A stretch of DNA of 64,000 nucleotides, taken from assembly GCF_048564905.1 (NCBI RefSeq), contig NC_132992.1:93881001-93945000 (forward strand), read 5' to 3'. Source of the stretch: Vicugna pacos (Eukaryota; Chordata; Mammalia; Artiodactyla; Camelidae). Every line of letters starts with the position of its first letter. The stretch's first letter is position 1. Below are positions 11,208 to 23,081 of the stretch, piece by piece. A program made the position numbers and the translations under genes. The notes beneath the pieces are model-generated. The model was not told where the DNA came from, did no database searches, and saw only the letters and a list, made by a program, of their open reading frames with translations.

Positions 11208-13469
11208 GTATGAAATTCTACCTGATTTCAAGAAAATTTGTTTTTCCCAAGAGAAATGGAAGGATGTTATTTACTTCTCAGTTTTTATGATCAAAATTCA
11301 CATAACGGTGGTAAGTGTTCTCTAATGGTAAGTTAAATTTGAATGCAGATTTTTAGTGAACTCCTACAATTCCAAGTTCTTCTCATTGTCTTGAGTTTAT
11401 CCTCCTGGCCAGCTGTGTGATGACTGGATGAGTTGAGTTAAACCAGGGAGCTTTTCCAGAGGAAATAGATAGTAACCTTACAATTTAATTGTAGAATTAT
11501 GAACAGGGAAATGGAGATTATTTTGTGCCCATGAATAACTTGAACAGTGTCGAAGGGGAAAGGATAAGGACCTGAGGCAGGGAGCCGGCCTCTGGAGGAC
11601 ACAGAGCATGAGGTGGGTGGGTGAGCTTTCAGTTGCAGGCCAGCAGTGTGCTGAAGGGGCCGGGGGACAAGTGGTAACATAGTCTTCACTTTACCAGATG
11701 CACTTGAGAATCCCAGAGAAGTGGAGAATGCAGTCTTCCAAGTGATTTTAATCTGGTAGAGAAGCAATCATATTGGATAAGCGTGATTTAAAATACTAAC
11801 AAAGTAATATGTCAGTAACGAGTCAGATTATGCAAACAACTTTCCTGGGGTTACAAAGTAAGAAATAGTCAGAAAAGTAGGATTAAGTAGGTCCAGAAAG
11901 CATGGAGTAGAACTAAGTTTGGAGAGAGAGAAAAAAAAGTTGGATTGGTAAAGTAGTTAAATATATTCTATATAGACAAACTTCCCAAACTAGGATGGAT
12001 TTTCCTTTGTTCTTTTTGGAAGAGTAGTATAAAACTAAATTCAGAGTGGTGAGATAAAGTCAAAGTGAGTAGATGAGGTTCTAGAGTAGAAATCCGTAAA
12101 ATAAATTCATCTTTCATTGTCCCCTGGCCTCTGAACTTGCACATTGTCTGGTCATGTCACACTCCCATGTCTGGCATCAAAACTTTCTTTCCTTTTTTTC
12201 TGAAGTTTACTTTTTGAAACGGCATTGTAAGGTTTGCTTCCTTTAGCTCTCGTTAGTCAGATGAAACGTTTGATCATTAACTTCTGTAACAGCCCAAGCA
12301 AAGATTCTTCTTCCCTCCTTCATCCTTAAAACCAGACTATTTTATCATTCTTCCTTCTTCCACAGACCACTTACATTTGAGTTGATATGAAGGTGAAAGG
12401 CTTGTTATGTGAGATTATGTTTATTTTTCAGTGACTTTTTAGAAATATTTACATTCCAGTATTCTGTCTTCTGAATACTGTGTGTGTGCTTGTTTTAACA
12501 TTGTCTTTTTCATTATGATCAAAAACTGCCAATAACTTGAGTATAGCAGTTGGGCTAGATAGCTTAGAAATTAATGATTGGTGTTTTTTTTTTAAGTAGT
12601 CTATTTTTTGGTAAATTTTCTTTTATTGCAGTTATATTCTCAAATAAAATTTCTTCTAGTTCAAAGTGATTGAATAGAAGATACCAGCAGAAGACTTAAT
12701 TAGACAGAAGTTTCTGTTACGGATTTTAGTCTGTAGAACTGGGGTGATGTTGTTTCATGACCCTCCTGTTTACAAATTCTTCAAAATTGTTGAACATATT
12801 CCTTTTAAACTTTAGAATGTGCAATTCTCTGAGGTACAGAGTCAGACCAAGGTCTGTCTGCCCCCTGGTTTTTGGTTTGTGTGTGTGCACATGCTCCTCT
12901 AATTCCCCTCTCCTACATTGTTCAGTTCACTCTTCAGAAACAATTTTAAGAATTGTCTAATATCTTTGGAGTCTTACCTGCCTGTGTTCTATCTGCAGAC
13001 ATCCTCAGTGAGGCTGCTGCCTCCTCACCCCGGCCTGGGCCTCACTGCTTTTGTTGGCATCAGTTACTCAAATGCTTTGCTTGTGATAGTGTGATCTTTA
13101 TCTTTAATCAAACAGAGCCTCCAGCCATACAAGATGGGGCCCATAATTTTAGTAACACCTGGATTTTCTTACTCTGTCTTAGGAATGAGTTGAAAAATTG
13201 TGGGAAAACATGGAGATTTGAGTGCCAGAGTAATGGTCATATTTTTTACTTTCAGTTAAGGCAGGCACTAAATATGACAACTTTCTCACCCTGAAAATAG
13301 ATATCTGAGTCATAAATTAGACGCACTGAACCTTCTCTGTACACAGATGACTTTTTTGGCAGCAGATTGTTACTTTTTCCTCTCCCATATATATATGTTA
13401 TTCCTTGGCTAAAATACTGGTGAGCTACAGGATGCCTGGATTTGTGTTAACTTCTGAAAGAAGGACATT

Positions 13470-13598
13470 AATTTCCATTTTAGCCTTCAGTATGTTGGAC
13501 TTTTTTTTTCCTATACATATGTACGTTCTTACATACATTCTTATATACATGTGTATAAGAAAAAAAGTCCAGCATTCTGAATGCTAAAATGGAAAATT
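13470..13598. repeat. Long imperfect inverted repeat (hairpin)
   Basis: The left arm 13470-13523 (with CCATTTTAGCCTTCAGTATG) pairs with the right arm 13542-13598 (with CATTCTGAATGCTAAAATGG). About 50 bases per arm match with roughly three true mismatches, two G-T pairs and two length differences in A/T runs, around a loop of about 18 bases. It could be a short MITE or the source of a hairpin RNA in the MARK3 intron. I do not recognise a named family. Confidence 0.85.
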
Positions 13599-15394
13599 CC
13601 AACATGAGAATGATCATGCCTAATAAAAGGTGTGTGGGTTTTATCACAGTTAACACATGAATCTTTTGGATTCTACTTTTAATTCTGCTTTTGCCCAGTC
13701 ACTGAGTATGCTTTGATTCAGTAACCATGTTCTGATATGGGATACATGTCATATCAAACAAATTGAAAACACCTTTCCTTTAATAACCATAAGGGTATCA
13801 GAGTGAAAAAAAAAGATAATCAGACATAAATACAAAGCAGGAAGATTAGTAGGAACTTCATACAACTTGAATTCTAAGAAACACGGTTGCTGTTTCTGTA
13901 AGTTAAGGTATAAAAAATGATTCTTCCTCGGACCCAGAACTACTAGAAATGTAATGCAGCTACTGTTTTTGTTTATGGAGATTGTTGTGAGGTAGTCTGT
14001 GAGATATATAACCGTCATCTTTACCACTTTTCTGGGGGAAGTTCTGTCTGGCTTTACAACAACCAACTTGATGCAGCCCATTGTAATGTTGTGTTGTCTG
14101 TTGTAAGTAGAACTTTTGTGAGTTTGTACAAACTTGAAATTCAGCAAAGATTTACTGAATTTATTGTTTCCTAAATCAAGGTAGTAGGCCTGCTTTTAGA
14201 AGTCAAAAAAACACATCTGTTTTGTTGTTGGCTTTGTGGAACTCTTAATGTGACATGATTAAATTTCTAAAGAAATTGTTCATTTAATTGCCTTTAAGAT
14301 TATGTCCCAAATGAAATAATTTATGCTGAAAATGTGAGTTTACACTTCCTTTTTAGGATTGGCTCTGACTTTCGGGGAGTTAGTTTTTCGTGGCAGGGTG
14401 TCTGTCCACACAGTCGCCCGGGGCTTCTGTGCCCTGTGGGTCTGAGCGGCACTGCCCAAGGGCCGGCGGGCCTCACTGGGGCAGGTGGAGCGTCTGCTTG
14501 CTTGGTGCGCTGGCTACGAGCCCCCTCCTCCACGGATTGGGACGTTGATAGTCTCCAGGGAAGATGCCACATACCCCCTGCCTCTTCTTCTTCCCCTGCT
14601 TTCTTAATGCTTCCATTGATCCTAGCTGCTAATTTGGGCAAGAAAACGTTAGCAGCTGGTTGGGAGCAATAAAGTGTGTTGACCCTTGACCTGCTCTGAG
14701 CACACAGCAGAGCACAAGATAGTTGTGCTTACTCGGAACTTGTTAAAGATCAGTAAAATTGTGTCTGTGTGCAAGTGTGTCTGCATGTGCATAATGGAAA
14801 CAACAAAGCATTTCTTCAGATTGTTCCATCAGTGAGGAACCCAAATGTAAATTCAAAAGGGCATCTGTGAACTCCTGTCACTAAAAGTCCAGGGGTAGAG
14901 TGAAGGTCGGTCTCACAGTCCTGCTTCTGCAGGACTTGCATGTTGGGCTCCGCAACGTCGGCCCTAACGTCTTCCCACACTCAGCTCTCCTCAGACAGAA
15001 GCCCTGGGGTCGTCTCCTCGGTCTGTGCGGGTCTGGCCCTGACCATGTGCCCGCCTCTAAATCCGTCACTGGCCAGGCTGGCTGGAGAAGCCTGGCGTGG
15101 ACTCCACAACACCTAGAGACCAGCAACCTGTTTCTGCCAGAGCAGGATTCGAGTGTTGTTTACCACAGGAAGAGTGTCCGAAGCACAAACGTGAATCTGT
15201 GTGTAATCTCTATGAGGCACTTGTTTCCAGTTCTGTGACTGTATTAGAGACATTCTCCCAAGTCAGAGGGCAGAACTGTCAAACAGAAATGCAGGACCAA
15301 GCAGATCTTCTTGAGCAATTTAGTGTGAAGACCTGTCTCCATCATTTTGGGACTGTTAGGATTCCAGTGGCTCATTTCATTAACTTACCTTATC

Positions 15395-16035
15395 AGTTAG
15401 GAGAACATTTATTGAGGACCTGCTCTCCCTGAGGCGCACCGCTGACACCGGGGATGTGTTGATGAGATTGCAGGTGGTGTCTTCAGGGCGCACAAGCAGA
15501 CAGGAGTCACCGCAGTCCAGTGTGGTGTGCAGTGGCAAGTGCCTGCACTGAGCACACAGAAGGGAAGGGTGACTCCTGATGGGAGAGGGAACCAGTGAAG
15601 CATTTGTGGAGGGGGTTGCATTTGGATGAAAGCAGAAAGATGCCAGCTCTCCAGACGCTGAGAATAGCACCTGCAAAAGCTCTTTGACCTGATGCACCCT
15701 CTCAGGAGGGCCAGAAAGCCGAGTTCCAGGAGGTAACAGTAGACAGTAAAGAGAGGTGGCAAGGCAAGCTGTGGATGCCTGAGGATGTGACTTGGTTGCC
15801 AGAGTGAGGAGTTTGAACCTTATCCTGAAGACACAGTGTATGTTTGCAAGTTTATAAGCAGATGAGTGCCTAGGTCAGGTTTGCGTTTTAGACAGTTCAC
15901 AGCTGTATGGTGGATAGATTGGAAGATGTGAGATTGGAGGCCAGGAGACCAGTGAAGACAGGTGACTGGGGAGCCAGCCCTGTGAGAGAGATGAAGCTTT
16001 GCACTGAGACCTTCAGAGTAGAAGTGGGGAGGACC
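15395..16035 (-). repeat. LINE L2 relic, 3' region
   Basis: The + strand follows the complement of L2: ACATTTATTGAGGACCTGCT, then, in order, a GAGTTTGAACCTTATCCTGA-like segment, GCGTTTTAGACAGTTCACAG and a GGCCAGGAGACC end. The order matches the L2 3' UTR and the end of its ORF2, read backwards. Ancient and noncoding. Confidence 0.6.
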
Positions 16036-16965
16036 CGGCTCACCAGAGCTTTGTTAGGGGGTTGACACCAACATGATGTCCCGGTTGCTCTGCATTTGGC
16101 GCATGAGGGAAAGAACCTGATGGTTTCCAAGTTTCAGGCTTTGAAAGGATTTCTGCAGAAAGACACTGAAAGGGTGTGGTCAGAATTCTAAATCCCTGAT
16201 TCTCCTTAAAGGAAAGAAACTGCCCCTTGGGAATTCCAAGGACATGATGTCCGAGCCGGAAGCGTGGACAGGGGACAGATTCGTTCGGTAGCTGTCTGCC
16301 CGGTGAAGCTGCAGCCTTAAGCTTTTTCACCACTCTGTCACTCTTTCTCTGTCTGTAGATATTTAATTTGCTCTTATTAGTTTTCCCACTTTGAAAAATG
16401 GGTCTCTTTTGACTCCCTGGGTACTGTGAATTGTTTATAAAAAAGTGAATGGCCTTTGAGTAAGAAGGTTCTCAATTATAGTTAAGCAACACAGGATACT
16501 TTGACAAGTACAGCTAGTTACTGCTCTGCCCATAATTTTACTAGTTCATTTACAGCACGTCAGTGTGCTTTGGGAACAGTTCGAGAGCACCGTTTGCTCA
16601 TAGTATTATAGATTCATTTACCACTTCCATCTGAATAGAGACTTCTCTTTTAGAATAGGCCTTATTTTACATGTAGCTTGGAAGACATTGTCCCTCTCAC
16701 AGAAATATTCAAACATATATGATGTTATTTCATTGTTTTGAAAGCTAGTCAACTTTAAAAATTAGCTGTTTAAAAAAAAAAAGCAGATACAAGTTAGCAG
16801 CTGTTCCAGAATCCCCAAAACAAGTTTAAGAGATTTTTGTTCTTTGACAACAATGAGGTGGTTTGGGGAGGAAGGTTATATGCTTTAAACAACAGGTTGC
16901 TCTTTTTGTCACTGGTCCGTCATACTGTTGTTTCTGCCTCTGCCTGAACCCAAACCCCCTCCCAG

Positions 16966-17127
16966 CCTGACAGAAATGTTCGCTTACGCAGCTAGCCCTG
17001 CCTCTGTTTGTACCACATCCTCCACCTGTCGGCTGAGACATCAGAAGTCGATGTCCATGTCAGCCTCTGGGCACCCCAAGATGATGTTACCTCCAATAGA
17101 CAGTGAAGGAGATAACTCCAAGGCTAT
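16966..17127 (+). CDS. MARK3: Proposed MARK3 cassette exon, homologous to the MARK1/MARK2 'RHQKSMS' exon
   Basis: A CCCTCCCAG acceptor and a GTAAGA donor bound 162 bases, exactly 54 codons. It enters and leaves in the same phase as the junction between 11207 and 17824, so it can be included or skipped without shifting the frame. After the shared Ser it reads LTEMFAYAASPASVCTTSST, CRLRHQKSMSMSASGHPKMM and LPPIDSEGDNSKA. MARK1 and MARK2, as I recall them, have a matching SLTEM or SLTMPG start, an RPRHQKSMS or RPRQHQKSMS core and a GHP or VHP stretch at the same place in the protein. The MARK3 isoforms I remember run straight from NGKEN to STIPDQ. Sequence, phase and place agree; transcription is unproven. 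Confidence 0.75.
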
Positions 17128-17823
17128 GTAAGAAAAATGCACATTCCTTGTAAAACTAATGTGTACCCACTGCTTCTGAATTTTGTGCTGTGGATTTTAC
17201 AGTCCAAGATTTTGTTCCAGTTGTCCACAGAGTGTTCTTCCTGTGTGTGGCTTTAGTTAAGCCCATCCTGTCTCATGGTCCTTGGTCATCTGTGTGTCTT
17301 CATGCTCTTCCGTACTGTGAAAGGTGTAAGAAATCCCCCTCTTTCCAGGTTGCTTCCAGCATGTGGAAGTTTGCAGTACTTCATCATTTGTGTGCTTCCA
17401 AACTCTTTAGTTGCCTGTTCTTCGGCTCCACCTGCATAGCCTTTCTTTCTTTTATATTGGCAAGGTTCCTGCATGTAAGCAATTTGAGAGGGAAACAAAG
17501 GGGAAAAACTTGAGTTAGGCATTCTTTGTTCTAGAATTTCCCTGCATTATCTTGTCCTTGAAAATACGTATGTATGATTCCCTTAAATGCTGTGAGGTTT
17601 TTGTTTCATTATATACTGTTCCTTTGGTGCCCTTTCGCATTTAACTTATGTTTTGCTCCAAAGTCCTGTAAAATACTCCTTGGATCTGGGTTTATATGGC
17701 TGGTTTTCTCCACTCTATATGAAAAGTATATTGTGATTGTAAATGTTCGTGTGCCATGTTTGCCAGAAAGCCAGGGTTTTTGTGAACAAAAATGTAAGAG
17801 TCTGTCATTTTCTGATCTCGTAG

Positions 17824-18081
17824 CACTGTTCCTGACCAGAGAGCTCCAGTTGCGTCCACACACAGTATTAGCAGTGCAGCCACGCCAGATCGGACCCGCT
17901 TCCCAAGAGGCACCGCCAGTCGTAGCACTTTTCATGGCCAGCCCCGGGAGCGGCGCACTGCCACGTATAACGGCCCACCTGCCTCGCCCAGTCTGTCCCA
18001 TGAAGCCACACCGTTGTCGCAGACTCGAAGCCGAGGCTCCACTAATCTTTTTAGTAAATTAACTTCCAAACTCACAAGGAG
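17824..18081 (+). CDS. MARK3: MARK3 exon: spacer with aPKC site (residues 529-615)
   Basis: 258 bases from a CTCGTAG acceptor to GTAAGT, phase 2 in and 2 out. It encodes [20 protein letters not shown], then [20 protein letters not shown], later [11 protein letters not shown]. Thr564 in SRSTFHG is the conserved site at which atypical PKC releases MARKs from the membrane (Thr595 in MARK2). The basic segment before the C-terminus precedes the cassette exons. Confidence 0.96.
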
Positions 18082-21000
18082 GTAAGTGCCAAGTGGTGCT
18101 GGTTGGTTCAAGCAAACACGAGAACAAAAGGAGAAATGTCTTCTCCATTGTGTGAAGCCACTGCACAGAGGCTTTTCCTTGTAGCTCAGGTTTTTCTGGC
18201 TTGTATATCTAAGTGTATACTTTTAAAGCCTCTTAGAAGAGAAATTACAGAGCTCGGAATTTTTTCACAACACTCAAACAAAGTTCTCTAGCACTTGGGA
18301 GGTGGTGGTGGTTCTCTAATTACTGTTCCTTTTAATCACGTCTCTCCATGTGGCATGTTCACTGCAGTTTAGCAAAATCCCAGATCCCGTGTAGTCTGGG
18401 GGCTGGCACTCCGTAAGTCAGTAAGAACAAGTGATCTTTCTCATCTTGTATAGCCTTGAAGATAAAGTTCTTGCTTTATTCTCAGAAAGAAGCTAGTGTC
18501 TGGTCACGTATGAAACCTTTCTTATGTCCAGTAGTCTGTCATCTGGGGCCTTGGGAAATCTCTGAAGGTCCTTTGAGGTACTTTAACTTTATTTCCAGAA
18601 TCTAGTATGGAGGTTGCAAAGCCTAGAAGCATTGGCTGCTACAAGAGGAGAAAGAAGAAATACCAGTTTGCAACATAAGCAAATAGGCAAATGCACCTTT
18701 AGCCTTGACCACACCCAGGAAACCTGAGAGACCCTGCAGTTCCAGGATGCCCAGAGGAAATTCTTTGAACTTAAGCTTAGGTGTCCTGCAGGCTTGCCTG
18801 TTACAGACCCTCTTGCTCATCATCCGTGTCTTACAGAACAGCAGTCTATGAGGGCCCACACCCTCCTCTGTTTCTCTGCATTCCTTGTGGCCCCTCAGCC
18901 TGCTGATCTGTTCCACACTGTTATCATTCACCCGCTAAGCTAAATACCACTTTTCACTCTCCCGAATTCCTCCAGTAATTTTATTTTAAATGAGTCATCA
19001 AAAACATAGACAAGTCACATTAATCTGTCATTCCCCAGATGATCTGTTTGCCCTCCTGACGTTGAATGCCAGATTAGGGAGGACCTGTGCTACCCATCAG
19101 CACTGATGAGAGGTCAGAGGAGTCAGAAGGCTCCAGTCTACCCTCGTACTCTCTTCTCAGCCCCTTTGCTGAGACGCCCCGTTCCAGACTGGGCAGAGGA
19201 GCAGAACGGTCCAGAGAGCCTTGGCAGATTTGGGGTACCTGTGACCAGCAAGGGAGACAGTGAGTTCAGTCCAAGAAGAGTCTGGTGACCCCCAGATAAT
19301 TCATTGCTTCTTTTCAGGGTCATCACAAGGCTGTCCCAGGCCTCCCCATGCCTTAGCTCCTTCCCTGGAGACCGGGCTGCTTAGTGTCAACTGCTGCTTC
19401 GCCCCCGGGCCCTGTGCGCAGAGGGGATGTGCAGAGTCAGGTCTGTCCCAGCTCTAGTCACAGGCAGGACGGTCAGCTCTGTGTCCTTACACTTTGGTTT
19501 GTGATGGGCTCTCCAAGTAAAACCTTGCACATCATTAAAGCCCTTGAATTTATTTGTCTCCTTTGTGCTGTTTTTTCTGGTCATCTTAATACTATCATTG
19601 ATAAAAGTAGTATCAACCACCATATACTGCGTGCTTACTGTGCACTGAGATAAACAGATGTCTGTAGACTGATAGATACAGAAATCCTCGTTTTACATGT
19701 GTAAATATGAGTGTGTGTGTGTACACACACATTCTGTCTAATCCCCACAATCTGCCCTGTGAGGAGGACATCCCATTGTGTAGAAGAGACTGGAGATGAG
19801 GTTCAGAGAGATTAAAGCACACGGTCAAGATCCTGCAGCGAAAGAGTCCGTGTCCCCACAGGAGCCCGGTACGTAGTGCTCCCTGGTGGACGACCGCCAG
19901 GGACTGTTACAGGCACGAGTCCTTCTCCTTCATTTTCTAATTAAATTTATTTCAAGTGTTTGAGCTGAAATTAGAGACTGAGGTTTCTTGTTAAAAATAT
20001 TCTGGGGGGTGATCATCTTATCATTCAGCTTCCACCCCCACATTTTGCAGAAAGATCATCTTCTGTCTGTTAGTTTGCAGTCCGAGGGCTGTAGTCCCCT
20101 TGGTCCTGTGCTTCAGTTGTAGTCGGTTCATTCCTAAAAGCACTCGGGGTCCTTGCTGCTGACGCATCTGCTTCTTGCCCTCCCCTAACGATAGTTGCCA
20201 GGATTAAGGGGCTAGCGCCTGAAAGGTCCAGTGTTGGCACTGAGATGCCGCCAGGGAGACCTGCCGGGACTTGGTGGGAAGAAGGCTGGTATCAGAAGGC
20301 TACACTCTGCTCCTAGCAGGGCCCTGCGTGTTGTGTGGCTTCAGAGAGCTGTGGCTCTGCAACCTCTGAGGCCCTCTGTGGGCAGAGGGGGCGAGGCCTA
20401 CCCCCCAGGGCCTGGAGCTCCTCCCCACCCCCGGGGACCTGGCCACCAGCTCGGCACATACTCAGTCACCCATACCTTGCGAGCAGAACAGCCCGCCCTT
20501 GCTGGCTCCTAAGGATCCGTCCCCGTGGAGGAGGGTGTAGAGCTCCAGCCCTGCGGCCTCCTCTTTGTACCTGAAGGGATTTGTAGGAGGAAAAGTTAAG
20601 AAAGGCAGCCCTATGATACCTGACTTTCTCAGGTAGAAAATTTGGAAATGAAAATACATTTTAAAGACCTTTTAATCAATTTTCAACTAAAATAATCTTT
20701 TGAAGTATACTGCCCTGTATTTATGTAGTGTTTAATTATTTACAAAATATTTTCACATGCATGATCTTTTCTGCGTGTAGCCCTGCCGTGTACTACTTTT
20801 GAGCTGATTATGAAGTGGTGGACGGTTATCTACAGCAGTTAGATACTTTTAGAATTGGTTGGGATCTGAAGCAATGCTGAAGTCATCCCGAATTAGGGGA
20901 AGGAATGTATTAATTCAGTCACTCAGCAAATACTTACGTGTGCCTCCTGTGCTCATAGACTGAGTTCTAGAAATAGTCTGATAGGCCAACCTGTACTTGC

Positions 21001-21827
21001 CCAGGAGTGCTGGTCACATGACCATACAAGCCTGGTCCACAGTTTAAAGTTCTTTGTGTCGTATTCTGTTCAGTGCAGCCTCCTTTAAGCCTCTTCTTAA
21101 ATTGTTTTTAACGAGCAGAGTCACTTCTTTTAAATGCAGCTTTCCAGTTTATTCCATAAAAATAAAACCCCTACTCTTGTCATTTAATTTTCATTCATTT
21201 TGGTAGCTAAAACTCTGAAAAGTCTACTTCGTTTTAAACTCCCCATAACTTACTAGAGTGCTGTATGTCAAGTGTGTTAAAACTGCAAGGGAAAAAAAAA
21301 CCTCCAGAAACTTTTTTTTCTTAAAAAGTGATTTATATCATACCACCGTGGCAGAGGTTCTGTTAATGTTTAAATCATCTTCCTGAAATAAGTAATAATT
21401 CCCTTCATAGATATTTTATAATGAAATTTTCAACTTTTCTATATAAGGTGAGATTTTGTTCATAAGGTATTCTGAAGAAAATTGAGAAATGTTATTACTA
21501 ATACATTGCAAATGACTTTTCTTTAACACAAGATGTTGAATTTTGTTGGCTCGAGGTATATCCATCTGAAGAACCTTTAATTTAATTACAGCTGATGTCT
21601 ATTTACTGCTAAATTTTTTCTTGCAAGCACAGATGTTTTTATTTTTCTATTAAAAGATCACATGCCACTTACCTGTGATGACTTCTTTTTCATCAAATGT
21701 CACAGTTTCACTGTCGGACAGGAGGGGAGCCCCATTTTACTTGCTGTTTTTTGTTCTCTGTAATTGACTATTTAACTTGTGAAAGTCATTTTTGTTAATT
21801 TTTTTTCTTTGGCTTAATTTCTTTTAG
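18082..21827 (+). other. MARK3: MARK3 intron before the 27-base exon
   Basis: Contains a MIR relic at 19620-19860 interrupted by a GT/AC tract. No exon recognised. A TGCATG (RBFOX-type element) lies at 20759-20764, about 1 kb before the 27-base exon. Confidence 0.5.
19620..19860 (-). repeat. MIR SINE relic with a GT/AC insertion
   Basis: The + strand shows ACTGCGTGCTTACTGTGCAC, later TCCCCACAATCTGCCCTGTG and GACTGGAGATGAGGTTCAGA, the complement of MIR in correct order. A stretch GTGTGTGTGTGTACACACAC lies in the middle. Confidence 0.65.
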
Positions 21828-21854
21828 AAACATGTCATTCAGGTTTATCAAAAG
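21828..21854 (+). CDS. MARK3: MARK3 27-base microexon (9 residues)
   Basis: Bounded by TTCTTTTAG and GTAGGA. It adds NMSFRFIKR in frame (phase 2 in and out), identical to human residues 616-624. It is a cassette exon known to vary between MARK3 isoforms and adds a basic-aromatic stretch before the KA1 domain. Three GCATG elements follow within 400 bases. Confidence 0.95.
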
Positions 21855-23036
21855 GTAGGACTTATATATACACTTTTTTTTTTTCAATCCTCACCTCAAA
21901 ATGGCTCCTGCAGTTAACATCAAGTTTGGCTTTCTAGCCCTGTTTTTTTTCCTTAAAAACTAAACTTTCTGCCAAGAACTAAATACCTATGTCTTTGAAA
22001 GGAAACTGGAAAGAAAAAGATTAACTCTGTTAGGCATTTTAAAGGGACTGTGCACCCATGTAACAAGAGGCCTGCGCATGCTCTGTGCGTCTTCTGTCTC
22101 TGGTAGAATTATTTAGCATCCAAATAATTCTGTCTTTATACTAATAACACTTAGCATGCTTCTGTTTGAAGAGTGAGATGCTCAGTAACTGTGTGCAATT
22201 AATGGTTAGCCTCAAGCATGCACAAGGTAAGTGGTAACTTGTCATTTTTTATTTCGTGGATGATCGCATTAGCAAAATGCTTTAAAATGCTAGAGAAATT
22301 AGCTAATGTCCTGATACTGGAAACAAGCATAAAATTCAGATCTACAGCCTCATTTGGCTTGGGTTTTTCAGAAATTAAGACATGGCCAGATGCATAGCAG
22401 AAATGTTTTAGTATTTTCCAAGAATTGAAGAGTAAGTAGTGTTGTCTCTAAAAGCCGCTTCCAACCAGCCACTGAAGAAATGTGCCTCCTTTGTACTGAC
22501 TGCGCTGTACTAAATGTCACTCCTACTAGGTGGGTGTCTTTTTATGACAGTCGAGACACCAGAAGCGCTGCTCGCTGTCTCAGAACGCACACCTGTGCGG
22601 CTGTGTGTGCTGCGCCACTCGCCTTCCTGGTGCTGGCCTGCCTGTGGCCACTGGAAGACGGCGTTGCCAGAAGCTGTGGGAAGAGTGCCTTCTTCTGTGG
22701 GAGACTCCACTCCGTGACTGTTTCCCTGGAAACCCCTTGCGCTTCGAGGGGTGAGGGAAGAGTCAGAGTGACTGCAGCCCAAGACCATGAGTGCGCTCAG
22801 GCCCAGAGCTGGCCGGGGTTGCCCGCAGTGGATGTGAAGTGGGTGTGCAGCGCGCCCCCCGCACGGCCTGTAGACGCATGGACGGCGGTCTCTGGCTGAG
22901 TCGCACCCATGAAAGGAGGAGTTTTTAAAAGCCCACTTTACAGTGTTTGTGTTTATATACAGGTGGTTGTGTACTGCTGTGTAAGATCTCTTTTCTCTTT
23001 CCCACTTCTCTGTGCTTCTGAATTCTATTCGTTGAG

Positions 23037-23081
23037 GCTTCCAACTGAATATGAGAGGAACGGGAGATATGAGGGCTCAAG
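23037..23081 (+). CDS. MARK3: MARK3 45-base cassette exon (15 residues)
   Basis: Encodes LPTEYERNGRYEGS with Arg and Ser codons split at its edges; phase 2 in and out, so skipping keeps the frame. The acceptor reads TTCGTTGAG, with G instead of C or T before AG, which is weak; the donor is GTGAGG. A weak acceptor fits an optional exon. Matches the variable 15-residue segment of human isoforms. Confidence 0.95.

Larger units (their letters stand above)
11208..16965 (+). other. MARK3: MARK3 intron (or intron before the proposed extra exon)
   Basis: Holds the long hairpin at 13470-13598 and an L2 relic at 15395-16035. Base composition turns locally GC-rich near 14.4 and 15.0 kb, where long open frames on both strands have no recognisable product. 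I see no other exon. Confidence 0.6.

Noticed and set aside
14321-15238. Long frames on both strands in a GC-rich patch of a MARK3 intron
   Set aside because: Considered as alternative exons, but none has flanking splice sites in the right phase or similarity to other MARKs.
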